The notes beneath the pieces were generated by a model that was not told where the DNA came from, ran no database searches, and saw nothing but the letters and a program-made list of their open reading frames with translations. Shown piece by piece: positions 9,107 through 22,866 of a stretch of 35,360 nucleotides of DNA. Origin of the DNA: Zoopage sp. CT-All (Eukaryota > Zoopagomycota > Zoopagomycetes > Zoopagales > Zoopagaceae); assembly GCA_004114245.1 (NCBI GenBank), contig QZWS01000041.1, positions 1 to 35,360 of the forward strand. The letters run 5' to 3'. The translations under genes were made by a program, and so were the position numbers. The first letter of the stretch is position 1. Each line of letters opens with the position of its first letter.

Positions 9107-10844
9107 ATGCGATCCTCGGAACAGCGATCTCCTTCTCGAAAGACTCCAAACACTCGCCTCAAATTCATAGCTCCAGCTTCTCTGCGCGACACACCCCTCA
9201 CAAAGTCTCAGCCTTCCGTCAAAGTTAAACGCCAACCAACCCCAGATCCCTCACCAGTCATGAACCCTGTGGACCTTCAAGGACGCAGCACCAAAAGTGC
9301 CTCAAGCTACGCTGAGCCATCGACTCTGTCTTCCGGTCCTGGACTACGCCCTGAACAGCCGGCGCCTAGTAGTAAGGCGGTCTGTCTGAAGTGGAGCACA
9401 TAATCGAGTCAAATAGGGCGGATTGCATTCTTACCCTTTACTTCTGTTATGCTGTTTAGCTTCATCCTCCTCGTTATCATCATCCAGTGCACGTCCAGTG
9501 CACTCGCTCTACCCGTCTGCAACACCTCCCATGTCTCCTGCACATGCACTCCTATCTCCAGCAACTAATCCACTTCACAGCAACAGCGCAGATCCTAACC
9601 AGCAATCGTCTGCGTTTTATCAGCTTCCTCCTCCACTGCAGTCCTTCCGACCTCACGACGTTGTGCATCATTCCCCGACACTACCACCACATCACTTTCA
9701 CCAAGCCCTTGGCAATGTGCTGCCCCCGTTTTCTGCTCCAAGGACACCTCAAGGTTTAGGGAACGAGGGTTCCTCTCCGAGATCTATCCCGCGTCAGTCA
9801 CCTCATATTCACCACCCTATTTCCTCACCCTCTATCGGTCCGCTCTCACCATACCCAACGCCACAACATCATCCGCAACATCAGTCCAGTCCCAACCAGT
9901 CGCCTCGGTACGAGGGTCTGCAGTTCAAGCACCAGGTCCCTCCCACCATGGCCTTGCCTGCATCAATGTCATCCACCTCGGTGTTCCAGATCTTGCCACC
10001 TCGACCCTATCAGGCACAATATCCAGCTAATCACCTCGCCAAAAACGGCCCGCATGGAACACATCTCAAGAGCGCTCAGAAGAGCGCACCAAAGTCACCG
10101 CAGCGGTTCATGATGCTTCCGCCGCAAACGGCTCCTTCCATGTCCTCAACTCGGCCGTCTGGATCACAGCCAAAGTCGGCGACTGGTGTCAATCCCAAAC
10201 GTCGTAGCTCATCCAACACTAAAGCTGTCGACCAAGAGACACGAGAGAAGCTGCGGAAGGTGTCTCATTCCGCGATCGAAAGGCGGAGACGCGAGAGGAT
10301 TAATGACAAGATTTTGCAACTGAAGTACCTAGTGCCAGCGTGCGTGGACGAGGATCATCTTCACAAGCTGTCTATTCTCCAGAGCACGATTGAGTATATA
10401 CAGTACTTGAAGTCTGTTATTCCAGAATCAGTCGCCAATGCTGCTCTAAAGAAGGCCACCAACGACAATCCAAACAACAAAACTACCGACATGCTGGTTG
10501 CTTTGACCGGATCAAATGCAGGCCCATCGTTTGCACCGATGATGACTACAGGACTGGGGCATCCCTACCCCAAGAGGCCACGACCAGACAATGAATCGAG
10601 CTTGTCAAATCAGAACTATGCGGCAGAAAACACGTCAGACACTCAACACAGGGACAAAAGGCGTCTCTCGATGCCGCCATCAACTTCAGATGAGGATGCC
10701 AAGGACGGCCTGCTGCTCTTATCCCAGCTGTCTTCAGAACAGATTTCAGCTAGTGCGTCCCCAAATCTTCCTCCTGAGCGCTCCAGTGCCAGTCAAGGCA
10801 AGAGGGCAAGCAAGAGCGAGTCTGCAGCTATTGAGGACAGACGT

Positions 10845-10876
<32 letters not shown>

Positions 10877-11057
10877 AGAGGAGGAAGAGGACGAGGAAGA
10901 GGATGGGCTTCAGGATGATTCTGAGGGGAGTGACGATCCAAATGATGAGAATTATCGGGATGAAGCGGCTGAGGAAGAGCGCGTGTCGGACGAGAGTAAA
11001 GACGACACGTCAAGGCGGAATAGCAAAAAAATGAGTGTTCTGCAAATGCTTTGCTGA
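9107..11057 (+). CDS. bHLH transcription factor, class B
   Basis: Nuclear DNA-binding protein of 620 residues from two exons, 9107-9371 and 9460-11057, joined by gtaagg/tttag. The bHLH domain lies at about 350-408: the basic part HSAIERRRRERIND carries the His, Glu and final Arg that define CACGTG-binding class B, followed by KILQLKYLVPAC and the second helix KLSILQSTIEYIQYLK. Residues 1-340 are Pro/Ser/His/Gln-rich and disordered. Past the domain is a KRPRPDN basic patch. About 551-570 is a nearly pure Glu/Asp run, leading into an acidic tail that ends MSVLQMLC. An AATAAA signal lies 8 nt beyond the stop. No leucine zipper follows the HLH beyond a short extension. The subfamily is not identified. 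It starts at the ATG that opens the frame joined in phase by the intron. Confidence 0.88.
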
Positions 11058-11064
11058 GGTCTAT

Positions 11065-11070
11065 AATAAA
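11065..11070 (+). terminator. Poly(A) signal of bHLH gene
   Basis: AATAAA, overlapping further AT-rich sequence, immediately after the stop codon of the bHLH gene. Confidence 0.5.
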
Positions 11071-11230
11071 TAATGCGCGCGCCTTATTTCCACTAAAATG
11101 ACGACAGGGTGGGATTTACAGGGATCGTTTTCGGAACGTCTGATTGATTTCACCTCCCCCTTCAATCTCTCTCTTTCTCACTCTCTACGTTCATTCTCTT
11201 CCCCTCCCCACTCTCTTCATCCATCTCATC

Positions 11231-12957
<1,727 letters not shown>

Positions 12958-13373
12958 AGAGCCAACACTACCCCTCTCCTCTCCTCCCTGACTTTCGTCA
13001 CTACCTTTCTCTTTCCACCTTCCTCCCGCTTGCTCGTTTTTGTGCTTTCTTCTCTATTCAAGACTATAATAATGATGCTATGTTCTTGTATAGAGATTGA
13101 ACAATCTGTAGATAATTTGTTTTAAACTACCTTAATAAAGGTATTTGTTCGAAGTGATCGTAGCCGCTGTGACTTGTAAGAACCTCGCCACCAAACACTT
13201 TTTTAATACGAGGCAAACTCTGAACCTCCCTTTGTCTTTTTCAACACGACAACGAAACAACTCACAGTTGTTTGCAACGTAAACCTGAACACCAGAAGCA
13301 CCAGAAGCACCAGGAGTACCAGGAGTACCAGGAGTAGGAGCATTAGGAGCACCAGGAGGACGACGAACTCGCC
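12958..13373. other. Intergenic region, ADK1 3' UTR to Gemin5 leader
   Basis: Contains a pyrimidine-rich ADK1 3' UTR, an AATAAA at 13134-13139 and, just before the Gemin5 ATG, a 9-bp minisatellite. No separate gene seen. Confidence 0.6.
13290..13358. repeat. 9-bp minisatellite (CACCAGGAG-like)
   Basis: About seven or eight degenerate 9-bp units (CACCAGAAG, CACCAGGAG, TACCAGGAG, with one interrupted block) end 15 bp before the Gemin5 start codon, so they lie in its leader or proximal promoter. On the minus strand one frame reads as a collagen-like Gly-X-Y run, an effect of the period of nine. Confidence 0.85.
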
Positions 13374-16300
13374 ATGGAATCGGTCTTCCCTCCATCGCCT
13401 CAATGGCATCAGGCCCATTCCGCATGTCTCTGCTGTCTCTCTGCAGACGCTGGCTGGCTACTCTACTCGCTCAACAACTCCATACACATACTCAACCCGT
13501 TCACGCTGAAATACCAAGGCATCCTTCAGCGTGGCCACACAGCCAGGATAAACGCCCTCGCCTCGAGATCGATCCTCCAGCAGATCACTCGTCCAGAGCC
13601 TAACAACGACTACGACGAGGCCAGATTAGACAAGGACACAACAACACGATCACACGATCCTCCACTGTATACCCCGGAACACGCGGAGGTCACTGCGGAC
13701 TCGGCAAGCTCAGAAGCTCAGCAAGAGACCTCACCCCTGACCAAGAGACCGCTTGTCGCATCTGGTGGGGATGACTCCAGAGTCGTGTGTTGGGATCTCA
13801 CAACGCGCCTGCCGATCGCTACGCTGACAAAGGTTCATCAGGTAAAAAAAAACAAAACAAACGAGAAAAAAACAAAACAAACGAGATCTTTACTCGGTCC
13901 GCCTATGCCCCTCGTTATCGTTAACAGTGCGATCCGCTGCAAGCACAAGCCGCGCCTAACGCTTTATTCGTTTAAACCTCATCCTTAGAAAGTTGTCAGG
14001 GCTGTCGAGTGGAGCGGAGATGGACGCCATATAATCTCTGGTATGGATCATCACCATAATGGGGTTTATAACCAGAGTAAGAGAAGAAGCTCATGCCTCA
14101 ACTTTGTACATCTATTAATCATTTCGCCCTATTACATGTCTTTGGGGCAAAAATAGGTGACAGAGGAGGTCTCATTGTGGTGTGGAACCCTTTCCAGGGC
14201 AAGTCGCACAAGAAAATTCTGCCCGAGAAACCGAGCATCTCATGTATTAGCGCGAGTCCCACGCGTCCTGATGTAGTGGCTATCGGGTAAGTTAGTCACC
14301 GACCACGCGTCTCCTTGTCGTTTGCGTTGTAATCAGACGGAGTGAAGATCGTTCTCTAACTTGGTTGCTATCTCTCGTGACTAGTCTGGATGGAGGCGAT
14401 ATCCTTCTGTGCCAAGTTAATATGTCAGGCATTACCGTGCAAAGTCGGTTGCACGGACATACAGACAAGATCCAGAGTCTAGCTTGGCAGCCATCAGGTA
14501 CGGAATATTTCGTCGCGTCAGTATTCTGCTGCCCTTCTCAGATTTATATTCTTGCAGGTGAAGTAGCTGTGGCTGACCATGAACGGCAATATCCGCTTAT
14601 TAACATTAGTGTTGGGCAACCGAGAATATACCCATCTGGCCTCTGGCGCAGCGGACCAAACCATCAGAGTTTGGGACGTCGAAAAAGTCATCTCGATCAG
14701 GATCATGCGCATGCCGGACGTCGACAATAAGCTGTTTCCTCATTTGAGATCGAGGATTTGGGTTCCTGTTGGCTGGACATCCAACGGCCAAGACATTGTT
14801 TCTTGCACCAGCCGGTATGTACCTCTCATCAAATCTCTACGCTCCACTCTGCTTAGCTACATTAGCTACATCAGCTGCATCATCTACATCCTTTTTCTAG
14901 CAACTATTCCTCAATTTAACAAAATGTTGGTCCACTTTATATATTGAAATAGTGGCGTCATGATTCGATGGTCGCTAGAGTCCGAGTCTAGCCACTGCAG
15001 CAAGATATCCAGGGGCAAAGTGCACAATCGCAACGTGTTCCAGATCATGATGTGGCCTCTAGGAAGCTTTGCATTCACGTTCTCCATGGACCGCAAGATC
15101 ATTGCCTGGGATATTGACAGCAACGAGGGAATTGCGCAGATCGATTGCACGGGCGGAAACGTTTACGCACTGGATGTCAGCGCATTAGATCCCGGGAAGA
15201 TTGCTATGGGACTCGGGAACGAAGCCATCAAGGTCTGGAACACGCTCAGCGACGAGGCACCCTACGACTGCATCACTATAGAGCGTCTCCAAAGCAAAGT
15301 TCGCACAGTCAAGTGGCACCCCACTGAGGAAGGGACTTTATGTTTTGGACTTGAAAACGGCAAGATTGGCAAGATTGAGCGAGTCTTTAGTCCAGCAGGG
15401 GCTGATACTCCCCAGAATTCGAATCAGGGCAAGAGAAGGAGGAAAGGAAATCACGGCCAACAAACACCGCAAGGCAAGCTGCAGCAACAAACCCAGACCA
15501 TTTTTCAGTCTTACCACGAGAAAGCCTTGGTCTCTATGGCCTGGTGCAGCCCAAAGGTCTTTGAGGCGCCTGTTCCTGAGCTCTTTGATCTCTCGCTCCG
15601 GGACTCAACCTACTGCGTAATTTCTTGTGGTAGTGATGGAAAAATCCTCGTCACAGACACATCTAAGCCGACAAACAAAAGCCTGGATCTTGAGGTCGTC
15701 CTTCAGCGCCAGAATGCAGACTGGTACCAGTCCTACAAGGTCATCAGAGGCGTCGAAGCCGTAGAAAGAAGGGACGTGGCTGTTCATCCGAACGAGGATC
15801 TCATGGCGATCGGAAACGCGGACGGCTCGGTGGAGGTGTTTGAGTTGCGGTACTTCAAGCTGATCTACGTGTATCAGGGACACAGGGCGCGCGTCAATCG
15901 CGTCAAGTGGAACTGGTCGTCGACCACCGCAGAGGAGGCGACATCGGATTTTGAGACCAGATCGTACCTTTTAGCCAGCGGATCAGACGACGGTGCAGTG
16001 GCAGTGCATAAGCTGGATCAGTTCTCAGCTCCAGCCATGGAGGAAAGGAGACGCAAGGAGAGGCAGCAGCCGGCGATGGAGACTCGGTCCGATACACCTG
16101 ATGCGGAGAACTCTGAAGGTTCATTAGCGTTGGTGACCACTGCAGACATGAATATGGTTGTACCGATCATGCAGGCATTTGCCTTCTTCAAGTACCACAC
16201 TAGGGGCATATCGGATATCGCCTGGTCCCCCCATGGATCCAGTAGCGACTCGGCGTTAGATCGTACTCAAAGACTAGTAACGGCATCGTACGATGGAAAA

Positions 16301-18406
16301 GCCATCGTTTATCAGATCCAGATGGGTGATGTTGCAAAAGGGAACGATTGTCCTGTTGCCAGTCTTTCGACAGGAGAGGTCACTTCAGTACGAACAAGCG
16401 TACGCCCACATCGACCCATCGCGTGCTTTGATCAGCACGAGCAACAGGTTCTTTCTGTCCATTGGTCTCTATCCGAAGTCGATATCATATACAGTGGAGG
16501 AAACGACTGGAGGGCATGCGGCTGGGACTGGAAGGCGCATGGAGTTACAGCTGCACAACTGGAAGAGCTGAAGCGAAGCGGCACAAACACCCCACAATCA
16601 AATGATTCCAAAAAAGCTGCCTCCGCAAAGTCGCTAGCTAGCGCTTTCGCTGGAAACATCTCGAGTGCGGCTCCCCGGCTAGGAACAGACGGTGTAGCAG
16701 GCGCAACAAGCACTGAAGGCGACAGCGTGAATCATGTTACTGCGACGTCCTTGGCCGACGCGTGCGTCGAAGGAGCGCTACCGACGGCGACTATCAAGAG
16801 AAAGGCTGATGAGAGCTCAGTGCAACCCAGCTCAGTCCAGACCAAGCGCACTAGAACCACGCACGCCGACATCCACTCACAGTCCTTGAAATCGGCAACG
16901 ATGACGGTTGGGGCCAAGAGGGTCAATATCTTTCCGATGAGTACGGCCGCATTCCAAGTGCAATCCAAGCAGAAGGTCCATTTGGAGATCATACGCTTGG
17001 CACGCAACCTTTATTGTCGACGAACGCGCCAGGGAGGCATGCTGACGACCGAGGATGAGCACAAGGCGGCAAAGCGGCGCTGGCGCGCCATGCGGCAGTT
17101 CTTTGAGAGCGATGGCGAGCGTGAAGGTCAGGAGTTGTCGCGTATACTCCAGTGTGATACCGACGAGATGAATCTGACCGACGACAACGATGACGACGAC
17201 GACGACAAGGACGAGGCGTACGAAAAAGTGGATGCATCAGACGAAAACATGGTCTTCAAACCTTCCCACAGGACAAACGGTTCAGGACGGCCGGCTCCAG
17301 GGCCAACAAAACCATTGGAGTCTTCGAGTGACCATGAAAATGATGGGCTGAGTGTTACAGCAGGAGACAACGTTAGCGAAATTGAACTGTCCGAGGGTTG
17401 GCACAAAGAGGACTCGACAAACTCGATCGGAGACCTGGTCTTTTGCGGCTCACGAGAATCCATCAAGGCCCTAGCAGAGATGGAGGCGCAAGAGATGTCT
17501 GGATTGGGACTAAGCCCTTCCCAGGTCAACAACATCTTCACTGTCGGTTCTGGGATGGGTGTCCCCGCTGTTCTTGCTCCTGGGCAAAGAGAAACGGTAG
17601 CATCCAGTACGAGTACAGCACAGCTCGGCCAGATTCCAGTATCCTATTGGATGGGAGACGTTCCCAAGATGGCCGACATTCTGAGCTCAGTACCCGCTTC
17701 TGAGCTAGGCGTTCAGGACTGGATTGGATTAGCGCTGTCGCCTATGGGCGGAGTCGAGGTTTGGAGGACCATGATGGCCGGCATGGCGAGCAAGTTGGAG
17801 AGCCGCGGTGACGTGCACGCGGCTGCTCTCTGTTACCTGGGCATTGGGCGAGTTTTTGAAGCCATCGAGGTTTACCTGAAGCTGGGGATGTATCGGGAGG
17901 CACTCATGCTACTTCGCATTCGCTTATGGGACGACTACGACGAAGATGATGACGATAGTGAAGATGATGGCAGTCATGATGATACGGGCGATGTGGGACC
18001 TGATCGGACCCACAAACTGACGCAGCCGTCTCAAGACAAGGATGCGAGGGAGCTTCATATCCGAATCCTGACCGAGTGGGGACAACAGATGGAGCGCAGG
18101 GGGCTATATGAGCAGGCCTGTAAGTGCCAGTTGACACTGGCATCCATCCTGCGGTTCAAGCAGCGGTCGAGAAACAGGGACGCACCAGCCAGCGCCAGCA
18201 AATCCGCTCAAGCCCTTCAAACCGCATCATCCGTCAGCCTGCAGACTCTCGCGCGTCGAGGCGACTCTGCAACGCTCCGAACTGTAGCCGGTCTGGCCAT
18301 CCTACTGGACGACCCTTCACAGCAGCAACGCATCCAACAATACAAGACGGCCATTGCTCAGAAGAGAGAGGCGGATCGAAGCCGCAAACGGTTGCATCAT
18401 GAGTAA
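13374..18406 (+). CDS. GEMIN5: Gemin5-like WD-repeat protein
   Basis: Large RNA-binding scaffold; in animals the snRNA-recognising subunit of the SMN complex and a translation regulator. Six exons: 13374-13841, 13989-14076, 14157-14286, 14385-14497, 14610-14814, 14953-18406; 1485 residues. The N-terminus FPPSPQWHQ matches animal Gemin5 LPPSPNWY, the start of the double WD40 barrel. WD units are visible through about residue 860, such as GHTDKIQSLAWQP, SGAADQTIRVWD, FSMDRKIIAWDI, VTASYDGKAIVYQ and SGGNDWRACGWDW. A disordered linker (about 870-1218) with acidic runs follows, then the helical TPR-like dimerisation region (about 1230-1440: DVHAAALCYLGIGRVFEAIEV, RRGDSATLRTVAGLAILLDD), interrupted by an acidic insert near 1330-1350. 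The protein ends there, lacking the roughly 400-residue C-terminal part of human Gemin5. AATAAA follows at 18428. The intron 4 acceptor (cattag) is the least certain border. Confidence 0.92.
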
Positions 18407-18427
18407 GTCAGAGGTTCCCGCCTTCGC

Positions 18428-18433
18428 AATAAA
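18428..18433 (+). terminator. Poly(A) signal of Gemin5 gene
   Basis: AATAAA 21 nt after the Gemin5 stop, within the 111-bp gap to the convergent ABC transporter gene. It supports the short C-terminus as the real end. Confidence 0.5.
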
Positions 18434-18517
18434 GCACCTCAGCACAGCACATACAGCGCTTTCGAGAAGATAATATGTTCTATATTTAAAAGCTTTTGAT
18501 CTACATGCCTACAGTAT

Positions 18518-21500
18518 TTATGCCTGAGCTTCCGCCTCTTGGTCCTCATCAATCTTCCTTCCTGCGTCACGCTCCTTGATCAAGTTGCGAAGATCCTCCA
18601 AACGCTGCTCAATCTTGGGGATCTCAGCCAACTTGTGCTCAAGCACCTGGCGCTCCTCCTGGAGGGCCAGGCGGCGTTCAGCATCCAGCTTGGTGAAAAC
18701 GTAGCCGCCCTGACCGTCGTATTGCAAGATGTACTGGATGTATGGTGAAAAGTATTCAAAAGAGAAGTAGTCAGAGATCGACGCAATTTCACGTTCCCGA
18801 AGCGCAAATCATTATCATTAAGTATTCGAGCGAAAAAAGGGGACTTACGTTGTGGTACTGCCACAAAGAGGGGCGATGGGACACTGTCAAAAGAGAGATT
18901 CCCAACTCTAGAGGGACGAAATCAAACGATTGTAAGCGTTTTGGTTAATACACAGAATGATGAGCTCAGACTTCAAAGGATCAATTTGGAAGAGCAAAAG
19001 AAAACGTTCAGAATACTTACTCATGCAATGAGTGTACATGATCTTTTCAACCTCCATGCTGACGGCACTTGTGCACTCGTCCAAAATGGCATAGCGAGGG
19101 CGGTGGTAGTAAAGACGAGCCATGGCAATCTGGAGTTCATTGACAAGAAAATGAACAAGGTTAGAATCGGCATCAAGAAACCCATACCACGAACCTCACT
19201 TTTTCCACATGGTCTCCAAAAACAATGTTGCACTTACACGCTGCTTGTCTCCTCCAGAGAGGGCATCACGCCACTCGCGCTCACGGTCCCAACCACCCTC
19301 GCGTTCAACAATGTTGTTCAATTGCACAACCTCGAGAATCTCCTGAAGATCCTGGTCGGTATAGCCGTTTGCTTTCATTTCCTCCACAGTATCTGGGTAG
19401 ATGATTTGGTCGCGGAGAGTTCCAAGAGAGAGGTAGGGTCGCTGAGGAATGTAAAAAATGTTCTTGGGGTGGGGGCGATGGACAGTACCGCCTAAAAGCG
19501 TAGGTAAACAACGAAGAAGTGAGATTTAACACAAATTCTGCATAGCTGAGCATCAGAGAGGATCAGGAGTGATGAATATGAGAGAGTGCTTTACCATAGA
19601 CGGGCCAGAGGCCACCGAGGATACGGAACAAACTGCTCTTGCCGCATCCGTTGGGTCCAACGATCAAGAGATGCATACCGGGCTTGACATAGAAACTCAA
19701 CTTCTTGAGCAACACATCTCCATTAGGTGAGACAATAGGCACGTCGAGGAACTCGATGGTATCGTCCTCGACGACATCGCCGCGGCCAGAAAGGACCTTG
19801 GCGTTCTCTTCGGTGGAAGCAGAGGAGACAAGTCTCTTCTCGAAGCGCCCTGCCTTGACATCCTCAAAGACATCCAAAAGCTCAGAGACACGGGCAGTAT
19901 ATCCTGCCAGCTCTGTGACCTCCTTGTACGAGTACATGATGCGGCCAAAGGCGTCCGAAGAACTCAGCAACATACGTCTGTTAGTCACAAAGCCTATGGC
20001 GGTTCACAAACATTATTAGAGCCAAGTTAGTACAGAAGAACCAGAGGCATATCGGACTTCGTATTCACCTGTGCAAAACAGGGTCTCTAGTTACCTTCAG
20101 TACGGCCACCAATATCAGCTCCACCGCTCTGTCCGGGAAGTTTGAAGAAAACGGGGATGGAGCAGATGACAAGACCCATAGCACCCCAGAAGTACTTAAT
20201 GATAAAGTCCTCAAGCATTCCATGCCAAACACGCATGCGGAAGATGCGGTTGACATGCTTGATGAGAGCAAAGTAGTTCTTGTCCAGGATGGCCTTTTCG
20301 ATATCGTGTCCACCAAACAGCGCAATCTCCTCGGCGTTCTCAATCACACGCGAATGTGTGAAGCGGAACTCGCCCTCGAGACGCTGCTCCTCTGCCACCA
20401 TCTTTCCGAAGGGGGGTGTAAGCGCGCGCAAAACCAGTGCTGAGGCGTGAAGCAGAGCGCTAACACCGAAAAGTCCCTCTCCTCCAACACTCTTGGAAAG
20501 CTGCACGTTGTAGATAATAACATCAAGGATGGGTTTGGCCAAGTTGGAGTAGAGTTCCGACAGAGAGGTACAGAACTTATTAACATCCACCGTGATACAC
20601 CTATAGATAACAGCAAAAAGAGATACGAGCTTTCTGTCAGCAAGTTGCGAAGTATGCGACGCGACATTTGACAATGGCAGGAACCTAGCACATACTGGTC
20701 AGCGTTCTTGATACGATCATCCAAGTTGCCGATGGCGTAGAAGGTCATGTCTGTAAGGTACTGCTCGTGGATATGGTTGGTGAGGCGCGTGCGGAACTGG
20801 ATAGCGAGCTTGCTCTGCATGTAAGTCAACATGCTGTTGGTATAGGTGGCGGGCACTGCCACGGTCATCCACCAGAGCAATCCAACCATAAAGTCTTTAG
20901 CCTGGCCTCGGACCAGCGCACTGACGATCCTGCCGTCAAGCGAAGCGATGTACACGGAGAGCATTGTTCTAAAGACTGTGCGTAAGCGCAAATCGACGTA
21001 TTAGGGAATCGGTTAATTGCTCTGCCGCCACGACTTCATGTTTTTTTTGTGTGCGAATGTGTATGTGATACACAACTTCATCGAGATGTGGGGTTGTTGA
21101 CACAACGCGAACATCCCGGCCGACCTTAGTCATCCAGTGGTCACATCTATCTGCGTTGCTGTGCCGTTCTTTACAACTTCACACTTGTCGATCCGCTCCA
21201 CTTTCTCCAGTTCTTCTTGTTATACGACGATCATATACGTACCCAGGAATCCACTGTGGACTACCAGCAACCAGAACTCCTTTGAACGCCATCCCGGAAT
21301 AACCAAGCGGAGGATACGCATGAATCGCTCGAAAAAAACGCGATCGACCTGCAAGATGGATGAAAAGATTGTGAGAGTGAGGGGTGTAGTCCTTGTGGTA
21401 TGCGTTCCTCGTCATGAATGGATTTAGTCAGATATAATCCTTACAGCAACCTTGGTGCTTTTGCCATCGCCCTTGACGAGACCCGACTTTTTGGAGTCTG

Positions 21501-21690
21501 CCTTCTTGGGCTTGTAAGTGGCCATGCCATGGATGCGGAAAGCGAGGGTGGCGAGGATGGTGATCCAAATGGAGCGCTTGACCTTCGATCGGTTGTTGGA
21601 GTAGGCCTTGACGACCTTGGCAAGGACGGCCTTGAAGGCGACGGGGTCAAAGACCGCCGAGGCTGTGGCGGGTTTTGAAAAGATTCCCAT
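18518..21690 (-). CDS. Peroxisomal ABC half-transporter (ABCD/PXA family)
   Basis: Imports long-chain fatty acids or their CoA esters into peroxisomes as a dimer. Nine exons: 21445-21690, 21243-21348, 20696-20975, 20095-20600, 19595-19993, 19238-19491, 19021-19129, 18849-18907, 18518-18733; 724 residues, close to human ABCD1 (745). The N-terminal part has [20 protein letters not shown] and the membrane domain with [13 protein letters not shown]. The ABCD-type EAA-like motif [16 protein letters not shown] is at about 299. The ATPase has Walker [10 protein letters not shown] (492-500), [17 protein letters not shown], signature LSGGDKQR (590-597; Asp replaces the common Glu), Walker B YAILDE (610-615) and H-loop SHRPS (643-647). 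A charged coiled-coil tail follows. Only one ATPase is present, so it must dimerise. PXA1-like versus PXA2-like status is undecided. Confidence 0.94.
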
Positions 21691-22866
21691 TGCAGGAATG
21701 AATGTGGGACTAGGATCAGAAAGGCGAGGTCAGAATAAAAGAGGGAGTGGAGCTGGGGGTGCACAACACAAAGGGCGTCCTTGTTGCAAGGTTGTGCGTG
21801 TGTTTGTGTGAGAGAGATGTTGCGTATTCGGGATTGTCAATCAAGAATATGCCGACTTGATGGGATCCTGATCGAGTCGATCCTCGTCTCTGTTCTCCTG
21901 TGGGGTTCAAGGAAGGAGAATGCTAAGCGAAGAAGGAGTGGAGTGGAGTGGAGTGGAGAACGAGAGAACAAGAGAGAGAGAGAGAGAGGGAGGAAGAGTG
22001 AGAGGGAGAAGGCAGCGGTGATGGAGATGATGCAGAAAGAGTTTGCACAAGGACGAGCAAAGCGTGCAAAAAGGGAGGGGAGAAAGGAGAGGCGGAAAGC
22101 GAAGCGCTACTCTGTCTGACCCAAGTAGCCTGTAGTTGTGGCAGGCTGCTACGACTATGGCTCACACTCTCACACCCTCACTCACGCCCTCAACTCTCAC
22201 TCCCACTGACGCTCACGCTCACGCTCTCCCACCCTTTCTCTTTGCGGGCTGCCTAGCCTTCCTCGTGCCTCGCGAGCGTGTGGAGAAACCACGGCGGGGT
22301 CTTGCTCCACTGGCCTCCCTCTCTCCTATCACTCCATTACTGCATCCCACCTTGCTTTCAAAGCACTCACAACCCGCCACCACACTAAGCTTGCCAGTAT
22401 GTCGTATCTGGGCCCCCATCCTCACGCCCATTCCACCTGCGCTGTTGAAGGGTGTGTGTGTGATACCTCGATCGACGGGAAGAAGAAACTTCCTTAGCAC
22501 TCTCACGTGTCAGTCAACACGAGTCCGTGGACTTGGTTGGAAGGGTACCTCCGCCAGGTGGCACCATCTCAGAGATCTCCACCACCGCCAGTGCACACTA
22601 AGCATCCAGATCCACTCTTGCCTCTCGCCAAGAGCAGCTGGAGCAAGATCATCGTCAAGGATCCTCACTTGGATCTCGATCTGCTTTTCGCCTCACCACT
22701 CTTTGTCGTGATATTGCCTTGCATGATATGGAGAATTTCAATAATAAGGTTTTGCCATGCGACTTGTATGGCTCACACATGAAAAATGAGATCTGACTGC
22801 TATTGCTATATACAAAAGAAGCGCGCCTGAAGTTAGAAGCAAGGGTTCATTTGCAATTTGATCAAG
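21691..22866. other. Gap between CDC23 3' end and ABCD start
   Basis: Upstream region of the ABCD gene. It contains a GGAGT/AG microsatellite, a CT/CACTC-rich stretch at 22150-22230, and a CACGTG at 22504-22509. The open frames are low-complexity products of these tracts. No gene supported. Confidence 0.55.
21935..22013. repeat. GGAGT and AG simple repeats
   Basis: Four to five units of GGAGT (21935-21958), then a short spacer, then nine AG dinucleotides (21971-21988) and further purine-rich sequence. The region is about 250-320 bp upstream of the ABCD start and is pyrimidine-rich on the coding strand. Confidence 0.85.

Noticed and set aside
10591-11034. Arg/Lys-rich plus-strand frame inside the bHLH gene
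   Set aside because: Shadow of the poly-Glu coding tract in another frame.
13132-13425. Collagen-like Gly-X-Y frame on the minus strand
   Set aside because: Produced by the 9-bp minisatellite upstream of Gemin5 and overlapping its first exon; no signal peptide or triple-helix length.
14498-14609. Ending Gemin5 intron 4 at the earlier AG sites (ttgcag or gaagtag)
   Set aside because: Those acceptors put the following WD repeat out of frame; only the cattag acceptor (or a weaker gag) keeps YTHLASGAADQTIRVWD.
22504-22509. CACGTG as a bHLH target upstream of the ABCD gene
   Set aside because: Several such sites are expected by chance in 35 kb and nothing else supports it.
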